DNA of 64,000 bases from Dipteris shenzhenensis (Eukaryota; Polypodiophyta; Polypodiopsida; Gleicheniales). Numbering within the stretch: position 1 is the stretch's first letter; the number at the start of each line of letters is the position of its first letter. Location: the NCBI GenBank assembly GCA_047967505.1, contig CM106538.1; one strand, written 5' to 3'. Under the pieces are notes generated by a model. That model saw only the letters and a list, made by a program, of their open reading frames with translations, was not told the DNA's origin and made no database searches. Below, one piece after another: positions 54,024 through 57,920 of the stretch. Both the position numbers and the translations under genes were made by a program.

Positions 54024-55871
54024 CTCCTATTCTAATTAACCCCCAAGATGGGCTAGGGGGTTTCAGTCCAGCCCAAAGCCCCCGACCTGGGCCTGCCATT
54101 TAGCCTTGATGGTACTGAGGACGCTACCTCGGAGTTTCAAAAGCTTTGTTACGACTGTGACAGCAGGACAGAGGACCAAACCTCTGAGTTGGGTCCATTA
54201 CTGCTACAGGTTGAAGGTAGGGAGAAGCTCTACAACTACGACAAAGACGACAAGGTGTTGCTAGCGAAGGCACAAAGGAAAGGGCAAGCCTAACAATGGC
54301 AAGTCCAAGAAAGATGACTCTGATGACGAGGACACTTTCAAGAGAAAGTAGAAGAAGAAGTGCTTCTATTGTGACACACATATCTTATCTCATTAACACA
54401 CGGAGATGTCACCAAGAACAACTCTTCAATTACCACATTTGCTTTGGCCTTTGTATCACCGTCTGAATCTGAGTCGGACTCCTTCCTTTTGTTTTCCTCA
54501 TCCACCTTCTTCTTTCTGCAGTCCTTCGCAAAATGTCCTGGCATGTCACAATAGAAGCACTTCTTCTTACGCTTCCTCTTGGAAGTGTCCTCGCCATCAG
54601 AGTTGGCTTTCTTGGACTTGCCACCATTTAGGCCAGCGTAATCCTTCGCCAGCAGCACCTTGTCAAGGGCCTCCGTACACACACGCTTTGCTGCACCTCT
54701 TCCAGGCTGTTGTGCTGCCCATGTGGCAGCCCCTTCTCCACCATGAGTCTCCTGCCCACATGACAGCCAAGATGCTGTCCATGTGGCAGGCCATTCCACC
54801 TATGGTTCACCCCCCCGATGCACTCCTCCCCCGATGCACTCCTCATGTGGGGGCTCACAGATGGGGAGGTGACCATTCCCAACAGAAACAAGCGTGCACA
54901 AGTGTGTGCCGGCATTGCCTCATAGTATAGTGGTGCTTTTGGATGCAAAAGAGAAAGCAAACGATTTTTGAAGCTATAAGCAAGTTTTGCCTTGAAAGTA
55001 AAAGCTTTGTAGGATGATCGCCATCAATTGACTTTTTTTACAATTACAGGTACCATAGCACTCCCTCTAAGGAGGCAATGCTAACAAACAAAGACTGTGT
55101 CATAAACTGCATCGATATCCCTACTACGTTCCTCAATACTTCACAAAAAGTGCATTTTCAATGAAGGCACACCTACATGCGTCAAATTACCTAAAAAGTA
55201 TACTAATGCTCAACAACTCTTACCCCTGAAAAGTAGAACAAACTCAAATTTGAGTACATAACAGTAACATTACCTTGAGGGCTTCTCCACAAATGTAGGC
55301 AATCTGGCGTTCCTCCAATGATTCTTCAGTTGTATTCATCAAGTCTGAGACACTCCCTCCTCCACAATACTCCATCACAATCTGTTACAATCAAGCTTAC
55401 TTTCTGAACGTCAATACTGCTAAAAAGGTATGGAATTAAGGTAAAGAAAATAGAACTAAGATCAAGCAAAATCAACCTATACCCAAAGATATTCTTCTCC
55501 TTGATAACTACCCAAGTAGCGAACAACGTTTGGATGGTTACACTGTTGCAGCATTTCGATTTCTCCACAAATGTCCTCATAACCTTCTTCCTGGCATTAA
55601 ATACAATCAGTAAAAAGTAAAATAATTATAATAAAACATACAACTATGATAATAATGACAAAAGAATCCATGCACCTCTCCACTCAAAGGAATGACAAGA
55701 ACACAGAAGTGTAAATGAAACTTATTTAGATTTTCTAATTGGTCCAAATTGACAGATTAACAGGTAGAAACCATGTGCTCACCCCTTCACTCAAGGAAAT
55801 GACTTTGATTGCAACCAATTCTGATGTTTTCAGGTCTCTAGCCTTGTACACAGCTCCATACGATCCTTTCC
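11531..55871 (-). CDS. SIK1: SIK1-type (Hippo/MST-like, STE20 family) serine/threonine protein kinase; 15 exons visible, both ends outside
   Basis: A protein-serine/threonine kinase gene. Joined exons, in coding order: 55783-55871, 55483-55590, 55274-55381, 48846-48936, 48636-48688, 32357-32419, 32103-32147, 31870-31905, 31522-31577, 13319-13400, 12933-13082, 12506-12662, 12252-12405, 11880-12129, 11531-11731. Every junction is GT..AG and all phases agree. Visible motifs are the P-loop GKGSYG, lysine AIK, alpha-C EIEML, hinge MEYCGGG, catalytic [16 protein letters not shown], a TxxKRNT activation segment, [16 protein letters not shown] and RLRP. After the kinase comes a plant-specific tail ending with [17 protein letters not shown], which I recognise from plant SIK1. 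In Arabidopsis, SIK1 is the Hippo/MST counterpart, works with MOB1-type partners, and affects cell proliferation and growth (known for the family). No catalytic residue is missing, so the gene is probably functional. The start codon, N-terminal exons and final exon(s) were not found. Introns of 6.3, 16.2 and 18.1 kb are full of retroelements. Confidence 0.9.
11880..12129 (-). CDS. SIK1: SIK1-like kinase exon 14 (C-terminal region)
   Basis: 250 nt, phase 2 to 0. It encodes [16 protein letters not shown], a serine-rich low-complexity stretch and [13 protein letters not shown], ending VFALQDK. The acceptor is ..aaacag and the donor gtagcc. Confidence 0.85.
12252..12405 (-). CDS. SIK1: SIK1-like kinase exon 13 (C-terminal region)
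   Basis: 154 nt, phase 1 to 2. It encodes [18 protein letters not shown] through [12 protein letters not shown] to GQTLEIK. The acceptor is ..atctcag. The donor gtcaga is weak; I chose it because it is the only nearby GT that keeps the phase needed by the next exon. The 3' border is therefore less sure than the others. Confidence 0.8.
12506..12662 (-). CDS. SIK1: SIK1-like kinase exon 12 (C-terminal region)
   Basis: 157 nt, phase 0 to 1. It encodes [30 protein letters not shown] and a segment ending FTEGELK. The acceptor is ..cgacag and the donor gtgtta. I recognise no named domain; the position matches the variable tail of plant SIK1 proteins. Confidence 0.85.
12933..13082 (-). CDS. SIK1: SIK1-like kinase exon 11 (post-kinase linker)
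   Basis: 150 nt, phase 0 to 0. It encodes [20 protein letters not shown] and a serine- and alanine-rich stretch ending GGLSPSQ. This is the start of the region downstream of the kinase domain. The acceptor is ..atgcag and the donor gtaggg. Confidence 0.9.
13319..13400 (-). CDS. SIK1: SIK1-like kinase exon 10 (end of the catalytic domain)
   Basis: 82 nt, phase 2 to 0. It completes W, then encodes [15 protein letters not shown] and [12 protein letters not shown], including the subdomain XI arginine. It joins in frame to the exon 18 kb upstream. The acceptor is ..gtgcag and the donor gtaagt. Confidence 0.93.
13401..14286. other. Intron sequence without recognisable element
   Basis: Start of the 18.1-kb intron (3' end in the gene's direction). 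AT-rich sequence with no open frame longer than short chance ones and no repeat I could match elsewhere in the window. Confidence 0.6.
14287..14500 (-). mobile_element. LINE 3'-end fragment
   Basis: GAAAAGAAAAGAAAGTTTA followed by GAAGACCGATGGGTCT and GGGGCTACTAAACGAGCA matches the 3' untranslated end of the LINEs at 7826 and 50415. Only the 3' tail is present. Confidence 0.7.
14570..14692 (-). mobile_element. LINE 3' tail left of Copia copy 1
   Basis: AGAAAGAAAGAAAGTTTATT and GAAGACCGATGGATCTATG match the tail of the LINE at 7826. It stops at ..GAGCATCCACACC and Copia sequence begins at once. It is probably the downstream part of the LINE at 20395-23600, into which Copia copy 1 inserted. 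Confidence 0.65.
14800..19082 (-). pseudogene. Copia gag-pol polyprotein, copy 1, nearly intact
   Basis: ATG at 19082 gives [20 protein letters not shown], a Copia gag start. Then come the gag domain, a CCHC knuckle ([14 protein letters not shown], near 18200), protease [12 protein letters not shown], the GAG-pre-integrase zinc motif ([11 protein letters not shown] .. [10 protein letters not shown]), and integrase core ([33 protein letters not shown]). Reverse transcriptase follows ([41 protein letters not shown] at about 15751), then RNase H ([16 protein letters not shown]). Lesions: a 22-bp tandem duplication (18355-18398) that shifts the frame in gag, TGA stops at 16055-16057 and 15752-15754, and a stop near 15082. 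Not functional as it stands, but only lightly damaged. Confidence 0.88.
19340..19455. repeat. 21-bp tandem repeat in the Copia leader
   Basis: About five imperfect copies of a unit like TCCTGCAAATGTAACTTAATG. Two central copies are almost identical. It lies in the untranslated leader of Copia copy 1 between the primer site and gag. Confidence 0.75.
19640..20020. promoter_or_regulatory. Dense GTAC cluster in the Copia leader
   Basis: About 23 GTAC tetramers in about 380 bp, where one or two are expected by chance. Many sit in CGTACGG-like words. GTAC is the core bound by SBP/SPL-box transcription factors and of copper-response elements (established). Whether the cluster binds anything here is inference; it may simply be a diverged short repeat. 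Confidence 0.5.
20120..20132 (-). other. Primer binding site, initiator tRNA-Met
   Basis: TGGTATCAGAGCAG on the minus strand, one base after the LTR end, complements the 3' end of plant initiator tRNA-Met, the usual primer for plant Copia elements. Confidence 0.85.
20134..20393 (-). repeat. 5' LTR of Copia copy 1 (260 bp)
   Basis: On the minus strand it starts (G)TAGGCCATCTTCTGGTGG and ends GTATCTACA, directly before the primer site. Its first ~80 bp match the truncated 3' LTR of Copia copy 2 at 28381-28462. The first base pair, expected to be TG, reads CG, so the terminus is mutated or one base is lost. Confidence 0.85.
20395..23600 (-). mobile_element. LINE interrupted by Copia copy 1; RT deleted
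   Basis: Minus-strand order: a degenerate 5' part (23600-22250; low complexity, proline- and serine-rich frames), endonuclease (22160-21057), a short linker (21056-20990) matching 53095-53170 of the LINE at 50415-53340, then the C-terminal zinc domain (20948-20395; [16 protein letters not shown]). Reverse transcriptase is absent between linker and zinc domain. The 3' end is cut by the Copia LTR at 20393; its tail is probably 14570-14692. Confidence 0.75.
21057..22160 (-). pseudogene. LINE AP-type endonuclease
   Basis: The open frame 21770-21057 begins [18 protein letters not shown] and contains [17 protein letters not shown] and [14 protein letters not shown], then a histidine-containing end ([14 protein letters not shown]). 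This matches the C-terminal half of L1-type endonuclease; the N-terminal half (22160-21790) is broken by stops. Confidence 0.75.
23601..23934 (-). other. GC-rich stretch with a long G run
   Basis: Purine-rich sequence on the plus strand with about 20 consecutive G near 23845-23864. It ends at the abrupt start of Copia copy 2 homology (23935). Possibly the 5' end of the LINE at 20395-23600. No gene seen. Confidence 0.4.
23997..28252 (+). pseudogene. Copia gag-pol polyprotein, copy 2, broken
   Basis: Same domain order as copy 1: gag, CCHC knuckle ([14 protein letters not shown]), protease [15 protein letters not shown]-pre-integrase, integrase core, reverse transcriptase ([11 protein letters not shown] near 27300), and RNase H ending in [19 protein letters not shown]. 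Damage: the gag ATG has become ACG at 23997, and a small deletion just after the protease motif shifts the frame (about 25100). Further stops are at 25806-25808, 25953-25955 and 26126-26128, and a frameshift lies near 27190. It has an extra 18 bp in gag relative to copy 1. More decayed than copy 1. Confidence 0.85.
28367..28380 (+). other. Polypurine tract of Copia copy 2
   Basis: CATGGAGGGGGGTT lies directly before TGTAGGCCATC, the start of the LTR. Polypurine tracts prime plus-strand synthesis. Confidence 0.75.
28381..28462 (+). repeat. Truncated 3' LTR of Copia copy 2
   Basis: TGTAGGCCATCTTCTGGTGG and the next 60 bp match the 5' LTR of Copia copy 1. Similarity stops after CACTTATAGT and a LINE follows. 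Confidence 0.8.
28475..29620 (+). mobile_element. LINE reverse transcriptase fragment with YAND active site
   Basis: The frame 28532-29161 covers RT fingers and palm: [33 protein letters not shown], then YAND at 28880-28891 where YADD is usual, and [15 protein letters not shown] later frame (29205-29393) has [18 protein letters not shown], the thumb. The second-to-last active-site aspartate is changed to asparagine, which should kill catalysis. It belongs to a different LINE lineage from the (TTTC)n family, judging by its sequence. Confidence 0.8.
29624..30800 (-). mobile_element. Truncated chromovirus copy: LTR plus integrase end
   Basis: 29624-30412 matches the LTRs at 38985 and 44589, from the (CT)n run through the short-palindrome array. 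LTR text then breaks off and joins internal sequence (30413-30660) that encodes, on the minus strand, a piece of the chromodomain end and [13 protein letters not shown], a Gypsy integrase C-terminal motif. 30705-30800 has CCACGTG/CCACATCA words like the leader of the full element. Large internal deletions are evident. Confidence 0.7.
30050..30110. repeat. AT-rich microsatellite (AT)n (TTTA)n
   Basis: ATATAT repeats pass into TTTATTTATTTA units, inside the truncated chromovirus LTR. The full LTRs have only a short ATATAT there, so it expanded in this copy. Confidence 0.8.
30801..31521. other. Intron sequence without recognisable element
   Basis: 5' part of the 18.1-kb intron in gene direction. 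AT-rich; I see no repeat family or coding domain. Confidence 0.5.
31522..31577 (-). CDS. SIK1: SIK1-like kinase exon 9
   Basis: 56 nt, phase 0 to 2. It encodes [18 protein letters not shown] plus the first two bases of a W codon. The donor gtatgc opens the 18.1-kb intron. Confidence 0.92.
31870..31905 (-). CDS. SIK1: SIK1-like kinase exon 8 (36-nt microexon)
   Basis: 12 codons, phase 0 to 0, encoding [12 protein letters not shown]. This is too short for ORF-based gene finding, but it fits the STE20 family exactly between DVWSLG..EMAE and VLFMI. The acceptor is ..ttgcag and the donor gtaggt. Confidence 0.9.
32103..32147 (-). CDS. SIK1: SIK1-like kinase exon 7 (subdomain IX, 45 nt)
   Basis: 15 codons, phase 0 to 0, encoding [15 protein letters not shown], which includes the conserved subdomain IX aspartate. 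The acceptor is ..ttgtag and the donor gtttga. Confidence 0.92.
32357..32419 (-). CDS. SIK1: SIK1-like kinase exon 6 (APE motif)
   Basis: 63 nt, phase 0 to 0. It encodes [20 protein letters not shown] followed by K. It joins in frame to the DFG exon 16 kb upstream. The acceptor is ..ttgcag and the donor gtagga. Confidence 0.93.
32672..32910. repeat. Dispersed ~235-bp intronic repeat, copy 1
   Basis: GATGAATCCAGAAACATGCC through ACAAATCCACACACCCAC matches 56196-56430, and its middle part matches 33137-33290. It contains CCAACAGTGGGTGTAGACC. No coding capacity; family unknown. Confidence 0.75.
32755..33516. repeat. ~382-bp tandem duplication, two copies
   Basis: 32755-33136 and 33137-33516 align at an offset of about 382 bp, with shared words such as CATAGTATAAACATATGC, GAGAAAGGCTAGCA and TACAACTGCTTGTGAAGAC. 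The copies have diverged by several percent, so the duplication is not recent. Confidence 0.75.
33701..34237. repeat. 268-bp tandem duplication, two copies
   Basis: 33701-33968 and 33969-34237 both begin TTGGGCTAGGGCCAAGCATA and end TGATCAAGGCATATTCCTTT. Only a few differences are visible, so the duplication is fairly recent. No coding function seen. Confidence 0.85.
34640..35780 (+). mobile_element. Copia pol fragment of a second lineage
   Basis: The frame 34687-35142 has [18 protein letters not shown] and [20 protein letters not shown], the conserved end of Copia integrase. RT-like pieces follow out of frame (about 35340-35640; GTKLVYRG). Stops and frameshifts throughout. A purine-rich GGAGGAGTGA at 35745-35756 could be its polypurine tract. 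Confidence 0.75.
35793..36030. repeat. 119-bp tandem duplication
   Basis: 35793-35911 and 35912-36030 share AATCTTCCTTGATTGCTG, TTTACCCAGCACCCCTTTG and CTTGTGGATGAATAA. It may be the remnant 3' LTR of the Copia fragment to its left. Confidence 0.8.
36058..36107. repeat. (GA)n(GT)n microsatellite
   Basis: About 10 GA units followed by about 14 GT units. A second (GT)n lies at 38094-38110, just after the poly(A) of the next element, so the element may have inserted into this microsatellite. Confidence 0.9.
36108..38095 (+). mobile_element. ORF1-only non-LTR element with poly(A) tail
   Basis: A single-domain retroelement about 2 kb long. After a proline/serine-rich beginning, frames at 36806-37198 and 37202-37471 encode a DUF4283-like gag ([44 protein letters not shown]). 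A zinc knuckle follows, CYRCRQ then GHFACACP, split by a one-base frameshift near 37308. An acidic C-terminal stretch ends in [13 protein letters not shown] (37870). A 3' untranslated region leads to a run of ten A at 38085-38094. No endonuclease or RT is present. The copy is degenerate but keeps both ends. Confidence 0.7.
38111..38829. other. Intron sequence, possible retroelement relic
   Basis: Several medium open frames on both strands, none with a domain I can name. Probably old retroelement sequence lying upstream of the Gypsy integrase fragment at 38830. Confidence 0.35.
38830..38984 (+). pseudogene. Older Gypsy integrase fragment, left part
   Basis: The plus strand encodes a lysine-rich linker ([15 protein letters not shown]) typical of the stretch before the GDWVYLR motif of Gypsy integrase. 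The motif itself is found at 45577 after the inserted chromovirus, so the two halves were once continuous. Confidence 0.6.
38985..39974 (-). repeat. 3' LTR of the chromovirus
   Basis: 990 bp, TGTAATCCTCCCTC to GTGGTGACA on the plus strand, so TG..CA ends. Nearly identical to 44589-45576; the main differences are a missing ~9-bp TGACCGTGG segment and an extra ACCATTAAAAG-type insertion. The inner flank (TCCCCTCGGC on plus) reads as a polypurine tract on the minus strand. Confidence 0.9.
39585..39930. promoter_or_regulatory. Array of short palindromes with TTGAC cores in the 3' LTR
   Basis: About a dozen imperfect palindromes 14-20 bp long follow each other every 25-35 bp: TTGACCGAAGTCAA (twice), CTGACCGTAGTCAG, TTGACTAGAGTCAAG, TTGGCGCATGCCAA, CCGACCGAGGTCAGG and others. 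Many contain TTGACC/T, the W-box core bound by WRKY factors (established). Binding here is inference. Confidence 0.6.
39987..40313 (-). pseudogene. Chromodomain end of the chromovirus polyprotein
   Basis: The frame contains [20 protein letters not shown], matching the chromodomain core (Y.VK(W/F)K.Y...D..W), then [12 protein letters not shown] before the stop near 39987. Chromodomains direct integration by binding histone marks (known for the group). Confidence 0.75.
40385..40500. other. CT-rich filler at the deletion junction
   Basis: About 115 bp of CT/CCTC-rich low-complexity sequence lies between the broken end of RT (..FADIAA) and the chromodomain block. It marks where RNase H and integrase were lost. 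Confidence 0.6.
40485..41733 (-). pseudogene. Chromovirus protease and reverse transcriptase
   Basis: Protease tail 41733-41287 ([14 protein letters not shown]). RT follows in two frames: 41231-40950 ([32 protein letters not shown]) and 40913-40485 ([39 protein letters not shown]). The catalytic FxDD is present. One frameshift between them breaks the protein near 40930. Confidence 0.85.
41800..43187 (-). pseudogene. Chromovirus gag with zinc knuckle and protease active site
   Basis: ATG at 43187 ([18 protein letters not shown]). A basic RS-rich segment, then a gag core ([29 protein letters not shown]). A stop near 42504 separates it from the second part with [14 protein letters not shown] (CCHC knuckle near 42020) and the protease motif [14 protein letters not shown] (near 41810-41850). 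Confidence 0.82.
43188..44573 (-). other. Chromovirus untranslated leader
   Basis: 1.4 kb between primer site and gag. It contains a block homologous to 10915-11340, CTGGTTAG/CTAACCAG palindromes (43600-43800) and the ACGT array (43825-44050). The 161-codon frame on the plus strand here is a by-product of the array. Confidence 0.7.
43825..44050. promoter_or_regulatory. Array of GCCAC(G/A)TCA words, ACGT-core cluster
   Basis: About 13 units of the type GCCACATCAGC, GCCACGTGTCA and GCCACGTCATC in 225 bp. Several contain CACGTG or ACGTCA, cores bound by plant bZIP (G-box, TGA) and bHLH factors (established). A weaker version lies at 30705-30800. Function is inferred. Confidence 0.6.
44574..44587 (-). 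other. Primer binding site of the chromovirus
   Basis: TGGTATCAGAGCCA on the minus strand, one base after the 5' LTR, complements plant initiator tRNA-Met. Confidence 0.88.
44589..45576 (-). repeat. 5' LTR of the chromovirus
   Basis: 988 bp, partner of 38985-39974. It has the same (CT)n block at about 44703-44722 and the same palindrome array at 45193-45530. Confidence 0.9.
45577..45870 (+). pseudogene. Older Gypsy integrase fragment, right part
   Basis: The plus strand begins [20 protein letters not shown], continues KLS..GPF, and then, in another frame, [15 protein letters not shown]. These are the GDWV, GPF and FHVS.LK motifs of the Gypsy integrase C-terminus. It continues 38830-38984 across the chromovirus insertion. 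Stops are present. Confidence 0.7.
46144..46283. repeat. 70-bp tandem duplication
   Basis: Two copies of a unit starting GGTCGGATGGCCATGTGGCA and ending AGATAAGGTTGAA, with one difference (CACGG versus CATGG). Recent. Confidence 0.88.
46284..48635. other. Intron sequence; unassigned, one odd open frame
   Basis: 46400-47400 is moderately GC-rich, CAG/AGC-rich and probably LTR or leader sequence of the older Gypsy, but no border was found. A 71-codon frame at 47449-47664 ([20 protein letters not shown].., then [15 protein letters not shown]) shows no domain I know. 47670-48635 is plain AT-rich intron. Confidence 0.35.
48636..48688 (-). CDS. SIK1: SIK1-like kinase exon 5 (DFG and activation segment)
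   Basis: 53 nt, phase 1 to 0. It completes G and then encodes [17 protein letters not shown]. The donor gtattg opens the 16.2-kb intron. The activation loop therefore spans the 16-kb intron and is completed at 32419. Confidence 0.92.
48846..48936 (-). CDS. SIK1: SIK1-like kinase exon 4 (catalytic loop)
   Basis: 91 nt, phase 0 to 1. It encodes [19 protein letters not shown] and the stretch up to EVKLG. The HRD aspartate and the following K and N are present. The acceptor is ..ggcag and the donor gtaag. Confidence 0.93.
49190..49560 (-). pseudogene. LINE endonuclease fragment
   Basis: The minus strand encodes [39 protein letters not shown], matching the mid part of L1-type endonuclease (compare [16 protein letters not shown] at 9063-9389). 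Isolated fragment. Confidence 0.6.
49566..49680 (-). mobile_element. (CT)n-tailed LINE 3' end
   Basis: (GA)n at 49568-49600 on the plus strand, followed by TTTTTAACGTCTCTAGGAGGCC, resembles the reverse complement of the LINE end at 4995-5160. Confidence 0.55.
49681..50414. other. Intron sequence without assigned element
   Basis: Starts AT-rich and becomes GC-rich after 50100. 50148-50215 (TAACCCCCGAGATGGGCTGG and onward) recurs at 54038-54100, so a dispersed repeat is present. No gene seen. Confidence 0.4.
50415..53340 (-). mobile_element. LINE with (TTTC)n tail, most complete of its family here
   Basis: Minus-strand order: linker after the endonuclease (53338-53072; [38 protein letters not shown]), RT (52801-52100; [31 protein letters not shown] at 52219-52230), and the C-terminal zinc domain (51472-50906; [19 protein letters not shown]). 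A 3' untranslated region and seven GAAA units (plus strand) at 50416-50447 follow. The endonuclease is missing, so it is 5'-truncated. Frameshifts are present. It lies in the 6.3-kb intron. Confidence 0.82.
53341..53510. repeat. AACCTA-rich stretch
   Basis: Many CTAACCTAACC, AACTAACC and AACCTAG words in 170 bp. It resembles degenerate telomere-like or LTR palindrome sequence, but no regular unit length holds. Confidence 0.6.
53511..53834. other. Purine-rich degenerate repeats, no gene
   Basis: Recurrent GAGCA(A/G)..GG(A/C)G words, e.g. GACGGGAGCAGAGG and GTGAGCAACAGGAGC. No domain in any frame. Confidence 0.4.
53835..54036 (-). mobile_element. (CT)n-tailed LINE 3' end with two (GA)n runs
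   Basis: (GA)n at 53833-53865, then GTCCGCGGGAGGCCTTGCAG and CTCATACAAGCCATAGTG, the reverse complement of the LINE end at 4995-5147, then a second (GA)n at 53980-54020. Only the 3' end is present. Confidence 0.7.
54240..54800. pseudogene. Copia gag zinc-knuckle fragments in inverted orientation
   Basis: Minus frame 54799-54338 has [36 protein letters not shown] (CCHC knuckle) and a K/E/D-rich tail. Plus strand 54280-54390 encodes [17 protein letters not shown] and KKCFYCDTH, the same part of gag in the other orientation. They are two inverted pieces of one Copia lineage. Confidence 0.75.
54801..55273. other. Intron sequence without recognisable element
   Basis: 5' part of the 6.3-kb intron in gene direction. 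AT-rich after 54950; nothing recognised. Confidence 0.5.
55274..55381 (-). CDS. SIK1: SIK1-like kinase exon 3 (hinge)
   Basis: 108 nt, phase 0 to 0. It encodes the hinge [16 protein letters not shown] followed by [19 protein letters not shown]. The donor gtaatg opens the 6.3-kb intron that runs to 48937. Confidence 0.93.
55483..55590 (-). CDS. SIK1: SIK1-like kinase exon 2 (alpha-C helix)
   Basis: 108 nt, phase 0 to 0. It encodes [16 protein letters not shown], including the alpha-C glutamate, and then [13 protein letters not shown]. The acceptor is ..gccag and the donor gtatag. The intron to the preceding exon is 192 bp. Confidence 0.93.
55783..55871 (-). CDS. SIK1: SIK1-like kinase exon 1 of those visible (P-loop and ATP lysine)
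   Basis: 89 nt, entering in phase 1 and leaving in phase 0. It encodes [13 protein letters not shown], then the subdomain II lysine in VAIKVISL. The acceptor is ..gaccag and the donor gtgagc. The preceding glycine codon is split with an exon I could not find up to 57388, where a chromovirus begins, so that exon is probably past 64000. Confidence 0.93.
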
Positions 55872-56195
55872 CTGGTCATCCAAAATGTAGATTTACATAG
55901 TTCCTTGCAAAACTGTTTCTTAAGCTGGAATGGCAAAACCATAACTTTGACGAATGCGGTCGATCCAATTGCAAATATGGAAATTGGCAGCAAGCATTTC
56001 CCGTCATCACTTTGAATTTGTGCGCGTTCATGTTAGCGATTGGGAACATGAAGTATCCATGATTGCAAAGAAGAAAAGTGAAAGGTTAACACACAAAGAA
56101 GAAGAAGAAAATAGTTTATTATTGCCTTTACAAGACCAAAAAAGATCTATGAGGAAAAAAATATATATGAGAATAATTTACTGCGAAAGCCTATA

Positions 56196-56430
56196 CCTAG
56201 ATGAATCCAGGAACATTCCCAAACTCGTCCTCTAAAAACACAACATAGTGCAGTTTCAATCTCATGAGAGTCACTCATAAGATTGAGAACCATAAACTCC
56301 ATCATGCATAGCAGGGACTAGCTACTATGACATCCCCACTGACGTCATCAGCGCCCAACAGTGGGTGTAGACCATAGTATAAAAGTATGCTCTCACACAT
56401 ACAAATCCACACACCCACACATACTTGAAA
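56196..56430. repeat. Dispersed ~235-bp intronic repeat, copy 2
   Basis: Matches 32672-32910 and part of 33137-33290 in the same orientation (CATGCATAGCAGGGACTA, CCAACAGTGGGTGTAGACC, ACAAATCCACACACCCACAC). Both are inside introns of the same gene, 23 kb apart. Confidence 0.8.
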
Positions 56431-57388
56431 ATAATTTACTGCGAAAGCCTAATTATAGAGGACTGTCTCTATGACAATATAATGAAAAGAGTCTAGAACC
56501 ATGCGCAAAGCATGCAAGAGATGAACACTTATATAGTGTGGGCACTTGACGAGACCATCTCAATTCAACATCTATCTTGTTTAACCAAACAAATCAACCC
56601 TTGCTTGGATAACTACAAGCATCCTCAGCCATCTAAGCTGTAATGAAGGGGAGGTATCCTCTCCACTATGATAACACATCCCGAACCACGTCCTCCATTC
56701 CATGGAAGAGCAACAACTCCACTCCTGCCGTATGGGCATAAAACTTAAAAGTACAATGTAGGAGAACCTAGATTGGGGAGGGATCTTCTGTCCTCTGTTT
56801 TCACTGCCAAATTGAAGGGTGAAAGCAGGAGGGGGAGGTGATTTTGGGTCTCACAAGGTTACATGGGAGAACTGCTGGACCAGATCCCCTAGACTTGCAG
56901 TCTGTCAGCCAACCTGACCACAAACTGGGCCGGCCCAGTCTGTGCATAATCTGCTGGCCGATTCTGGCACTGGCCTGACCCTGTGGCAGGACTGCCAACT
57001 GCAGTTTGTGTACTTCCTGTTGTACTGCCAACCAGTACCGTACCTGTTGTACTATTGTTGCCCCAGCCTCTACAGCTGACCACTGTATCTGCAGTCTATA
57101 CTGCCACTCAGCGGTCTGCTCTGCTACCACTTGCAGTCCTGTGCACAAACCTTCTTGCTGGTGCTTCCTGCCGCTGCCTTTCCCAGCCCTGCCTCCCTTT
57201 AACAGGTCCTAGCACCAATATTGCTAGAGGTGTCAAGCCTCGATGCACTTCTCAGTTGGGAGTAATGGCGCATTGGCCCTATTTATCCAACAAGAAGAGC
57301 AGAGGGAGCCCGAGAGGTTGAGAGTTCTGGCAAGAGCAGAAGTCCAGAGCCTAGCTGGGTTCATACTACAGTCTCTAGGAGAGCCTAT
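56431..57388. other. Upstream intron sequence; nothing assigned
   Basis: 56431-56800 is plain AT-rich. 56880-57240 is CTG/TGCCA-rich with open frames on both strands and no domain. It may be LTR or leader of an unrecognised element. Confidence 0.4.
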
Positions 57389-57918
57389 GTCATGTGCACG
57401 GATTGGTATCTGACATGTACTGGGTACACAAGACTAGCTCAAGTAGCCTGGGGAGGCTTAGGGCTAGGTAGGCTTGATTCTCGGGTTGAATGGCAAGGGT
57501 ACAAACCAATTAGGGGTCTTCGCTAGTTTTGGTGCATGGGGCCTGAATCTATATAAGGGGCCCAAAGGTTCAATTCTCGGAGAGCTGATGGGAGCAAGTC
57601 TCGTTCCCAGGTGCTAGATCTGATCCTGGATTGAGTCGAGGACACACGCCTGCATCATAGCGTAGCCCAAGGCCCAACAACAGATCCCGGGTTTCATAGC
57701 GCCACCTGGTGGTATGGGACACCAGACTGGTTAGGATCGGGTTGGGAGTTCGTGCCAATAGCTCAGCTTGTGGCTCAGAGGGGACATCTCCTGATTCAGG
57801 ATCGCATCCCATAGATGTCATGGTTGGGTGGTGAGCAGCCTGCTCAGTTTCCTCATGTTTGGAGTGTTCTTGTGTTTGCTTGTAGATTAGAGGTTTCAGG
57901 AGTGCTGGGGTCGTGTCA
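57389..57918 (+). repeat. 5' LTR of the chromovirus (530 bp)
   Basis: Begins TGTCATGTGCACGGATTGG and ends GTCGTGTCA. CTATATAAGGGGCCC at about 57550-57564 is a TATA-like box. Its start matches the 3' LTR from 63911. A stretch of it recurs at 60664-60915. Confidence 0.88.
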
Positions 57919-57920
57919 GT

